Positions 61,497 through 64,000 of a stretch of 64,000 bases of DNA are shown here, piece by piece. The notes beneath the pieces are model-generated. The model saw only the letters and a list, made by a program, of their open reading frames with translations. It did not search any database and was not told the origin of the DNA. This stretch comes from Diprion similis (Eukaryota > Arthropoda > Insecta > Hymenoptera > Diprionidae). The stretch is from the NCBI RefSeq assembly GCF_021155765.1, contig NC_060114.1, forward strand, positions 4,588,001 to 4,652,000. Direction: 5' to 3'. The position numbers and the translations under genes are program-made. Position 1 is the first letter of the stretch, and each line of letters begins with the position of its first letter.

Positions 61497-64000
61497 TCAA
61501 CTTTCTAGAAGTATAAGCTTTTGCAGATGTTGTTTTACAGTTGCCATTTCATAAGTGCATCATTTTCGTAACGCGTGAAAAAAATATAAAATTATCGTTT
61601 TTGGATCTAATCGGATTTGATCGGTTAATTTCGTGTCATCGTCCGACTGGCTCAGGTAAATAAAAAGTTCGTAGGGTGATCCGCAGGTCCCCAAGGGATG
61701 CACAGGTTGCCCGCTTAGTACCTTCCATCACAACAGAACACCCTTACAGCTTTTTCAGTCCATGGATGGTGAGTAAGGGTTTTTGTTCCTTGGCTAGGAT
61801 ATGCGCTCCATTACCTGCGATGGAATTGTATGAGGTATTTTACCAGTTACTCACGTACCGACTACCGACCGATGGACAGGCCGACGGACGGACAAAAGGG
61901 CGGGGCGTCCATTCATCGAGAGACGAGTGTCAAGTCTCTTTTGCCTCCTCGGGGCGGTTTTGTTTGCTCCTGGATCACTTCCCGATAATTACAGACTCCT
62001 AGATTTCGTTTCTTATGAGTATGGAACAGCTCCACTCAGCCAAAATATAGGCTACTGCAAATACAGTTGATTAACGGTCCAGCGTATGTTGAGAACAGTG
62101 AATGGGAAACTGGTCAGTATCTGTACAAAAGTGAAAAGATTTGGTGACAAAGATCGGCAAAACATCCGATTGTGTCTTTGACGTTACTGCAAGAACCACT
62201 GCATGATCTTCAAACTCCTCTGTTGACGACCTATTCATTATACCATAAAGAGCCACTTGTCAGAGTAAAATTGTATCTCTTTTCTGAAATTACAGGCCGG
62301 CGTTTTTTAAGTGAGGTACTTTTGTTATTGGCACATCCGTTGTAAAAATAATCCATTCTAGTCTGAGTTGGTTCGATGGGTTTAAGGTCTATAAGGAAAA
62401 CAAGTCAGAGAAGTTAAATTCTCGAAGCATCAACTTGCAAAATTTTCATGTCAAAATAATCGTCTGTCTTCTATTGGTTACATGTGCGAGGCTTAAAATA
62501 CTCAAGGGTTGAGTATGTTCATGATTTTCTATAGTAATAAATGTTTAATATACGTGATAGGTACTGTTAATGGGTTAGAAAACGTCGATTTTACAAATTT
62601 CAGGAATTTAAAAAAATCCACTATTCTCACTGATCTAGTTCTCTTGTTCAGTTCAAGTTTATGTTCATTGTGTTCAGTGACAGACCCAGATAAATTGTGT
62701 GCTACAGGTATCTAACAGTTTTACAGATTTGTTTACAATAAATTTTTTATTAATTCGATATAGTATAATAATTCTTAAAGTATTTAGATCATAGGCAAAG
62801 GAATGATTATAATGATGGATTTTCCTCACCAGCACGTGATAACAAAAGTGGAGATTTGGCAGAAACATCTCCAGAAGTGGTGGGACGAAAACACGTTTGT
62901 AAATATTAAACAAAAGGAACAACTCCAGCAGATTTTATACAGCCCAGTTCGTATGTGCACAAATGAGCTCAGTCCTTTTAAAAATAACTTCACATTTCCC
63001 AGGATTTTTTATTCCAATTAATCTTGAAGGCGCGCTAAGCGGTCTACTGGTGCCGAGGTAAGAGGCTCGAGTATAAAGGGGGCAGTCGAATGAGATTAAT
63101 TCAAAAATGACGTGGAGTTCTTTAGACTCTGGTGCGTATACGGCGGCGTAAACGTGGAGGGCCAAGAGCTGCTTCCCTTCTTTGCACCCCAGAAGCGGTC
63201 CACTAGTCCTCGTGGTACAAATACTCTTCATTGAGCACCAATGCGATGCCTCACAGATTGGCCTCAATTTTCTCTTACCGTAGGTTACCGGGTATTCAAA
63301 TTAACGTTTTTCACCGCAATTTTCTGAAGCCCACACCGGAAGTACTCAGAACGTTCATTGGCTCACTGTAAAGGAAATACACGATGAACTTGTACAGACT
63401 ATAATTTGGCGTTTATGAACACTATATGATGTGTATCTAACACTATCCTAATATCAATTTTTCGAATTAGTTACAAAAATTGTTCAGTAGTAGTCGACAT
63501 CGGTTAGTTCTGGATCATTTTATCACCACCATTTTCACTTTGGTTTTGATACTAGTGGAAAACACACATATTTGTAAGGAATAATTTTCAGATGATATCA
63601 TTTGGGAGGATAAATCGAGGCTAAATACAATAATGATGACGATAGCGGTGAGGGTACATTATAAGGAAGAACCTTACCGAGTATTTTTTTTATTCCTTTT
63701 ACTTGGTCTTCCAGGCCCGTTTGTCGACCCGTCGTGTCTTTTTTACACTGGATGTATGAACGCTTGAGTGCCCTGCACCCACGACGATTCTATACCTGAG
63801 CCTATAGTAATATCAAAACCACATCAAGAACAAATCTAACATATTGAAAAATAAGAATGATGAAAAAAAAAAAAAAAACACATAAAAGGCAGACACAGCT
63901 TCGGGTCTACCGCTCGGCGGTGGTTGAATTCTCTTGTGGTTCTTCCGCCTCATTTCCGCGAGAAGAAGTGAACACGATTGTGGCCAACTTTTCACCGTGC
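61497..64000. other. Non-coding stretch, no supported gene
   Basis: No convincing exon on either strand. A good TATA box (TATAAAGGGGG, 63072-63082) stands alone. An A run (about 63861-63875) is present near the right edge. Open frames at 61676-62002, 62803-63021 and 62935-63267 (minus) show no recognisable family. Confidence 0.4.

Noticed and set aside
59673-61516. Two similar open frames (144 and 126 codons) as a duplicated gene
   Set aside because: The similarity follows the DNA repeat as a whole, including palindromic arms, and starts are not in a coding context.
62935-63267. Minus-strand 110-codon frame
   Set aside because: No recognisable domain, no splice context; likely chance.

Overview
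The window is animal nuclear DNA, most likely from an insect. Every recognisable gene is split by short AT-rich introns with GT..AG ends, the non-coding DNA is AT-rich, and much of it is built of short non-coding transposons with inverted ends. A hymenopteran is my best guess from the general look of the genes and repeats, but nothing here proves the order. Exons below were joined by eye: each junction keeps the reading frame and the protein matches the named family.

Layout. (1) 117-18645, plus strand: the 3' half of the giant ubiquitin-conjugating inhibitor-of-apoptosis gene BIRC6/Bruce. At least 26 exons are present, ending with the catalytic UBC domain, a short tail and a 3' UTR with poly(A) signals near 19.4 kb. 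(2) 19.45-23.0 kb: no convincing gene. (3) 23.2-26.4 kb: a decayed member of a multicopy, transposon-like gene family with zinc-binding-like modules. Its intron holds a TTAA-flanked inverted-repeat element, which itself holds a 313-bp hAT-type MITE with a perfect 8-bp target duplication. (4) 30207-27644, minus strand: mitochondrial ribosomal protein S5 (5 exons), complete. (5) 30.7-31.3 kb: a cluster of MITEs in the shared upstream region between mRpS5 and the next gene. (6) 31494-35831, plus: polyribonucleotide nucleotidyltransferase (PNPT1, 7 exons), complete. (7) 37166-39759, plus: the replication factor GINS2/Psf2 (4 exons), complete. (8) 41294-48435, plus: the nuclear 5'-3' exoribonuclease XRN2/Rat1 (15 exons found); the extreme C-terminus is not located. 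(9) 48.4-64.0 kb: no supported protein-coding exon. It holds a tRNA-derived SINE-like unit, several large fold-back MITEs, a pair of about 360-bp direct repeats 1.5 kb apart, and two GC-rich islands that may be promoters.

How the genes relate: mRpS5 and PNPT1 are divergent neighbours that both act in mitochondrial RNA and translation. PNPT1 (3'-5') and XRN2 (5'-3') degrade RNA from opposite ends in different compartments. GINS2 belongs to the replicative helicase and BIRC6 to ubiquitin signalling. I see no sign that the row is a functional cluster; it looks like ordinary gene-dense DNA followed by a repeat-rich stretch. The least ordinary material is the nested transposon stack at 23-26 kb and the repeated short palindromic families.
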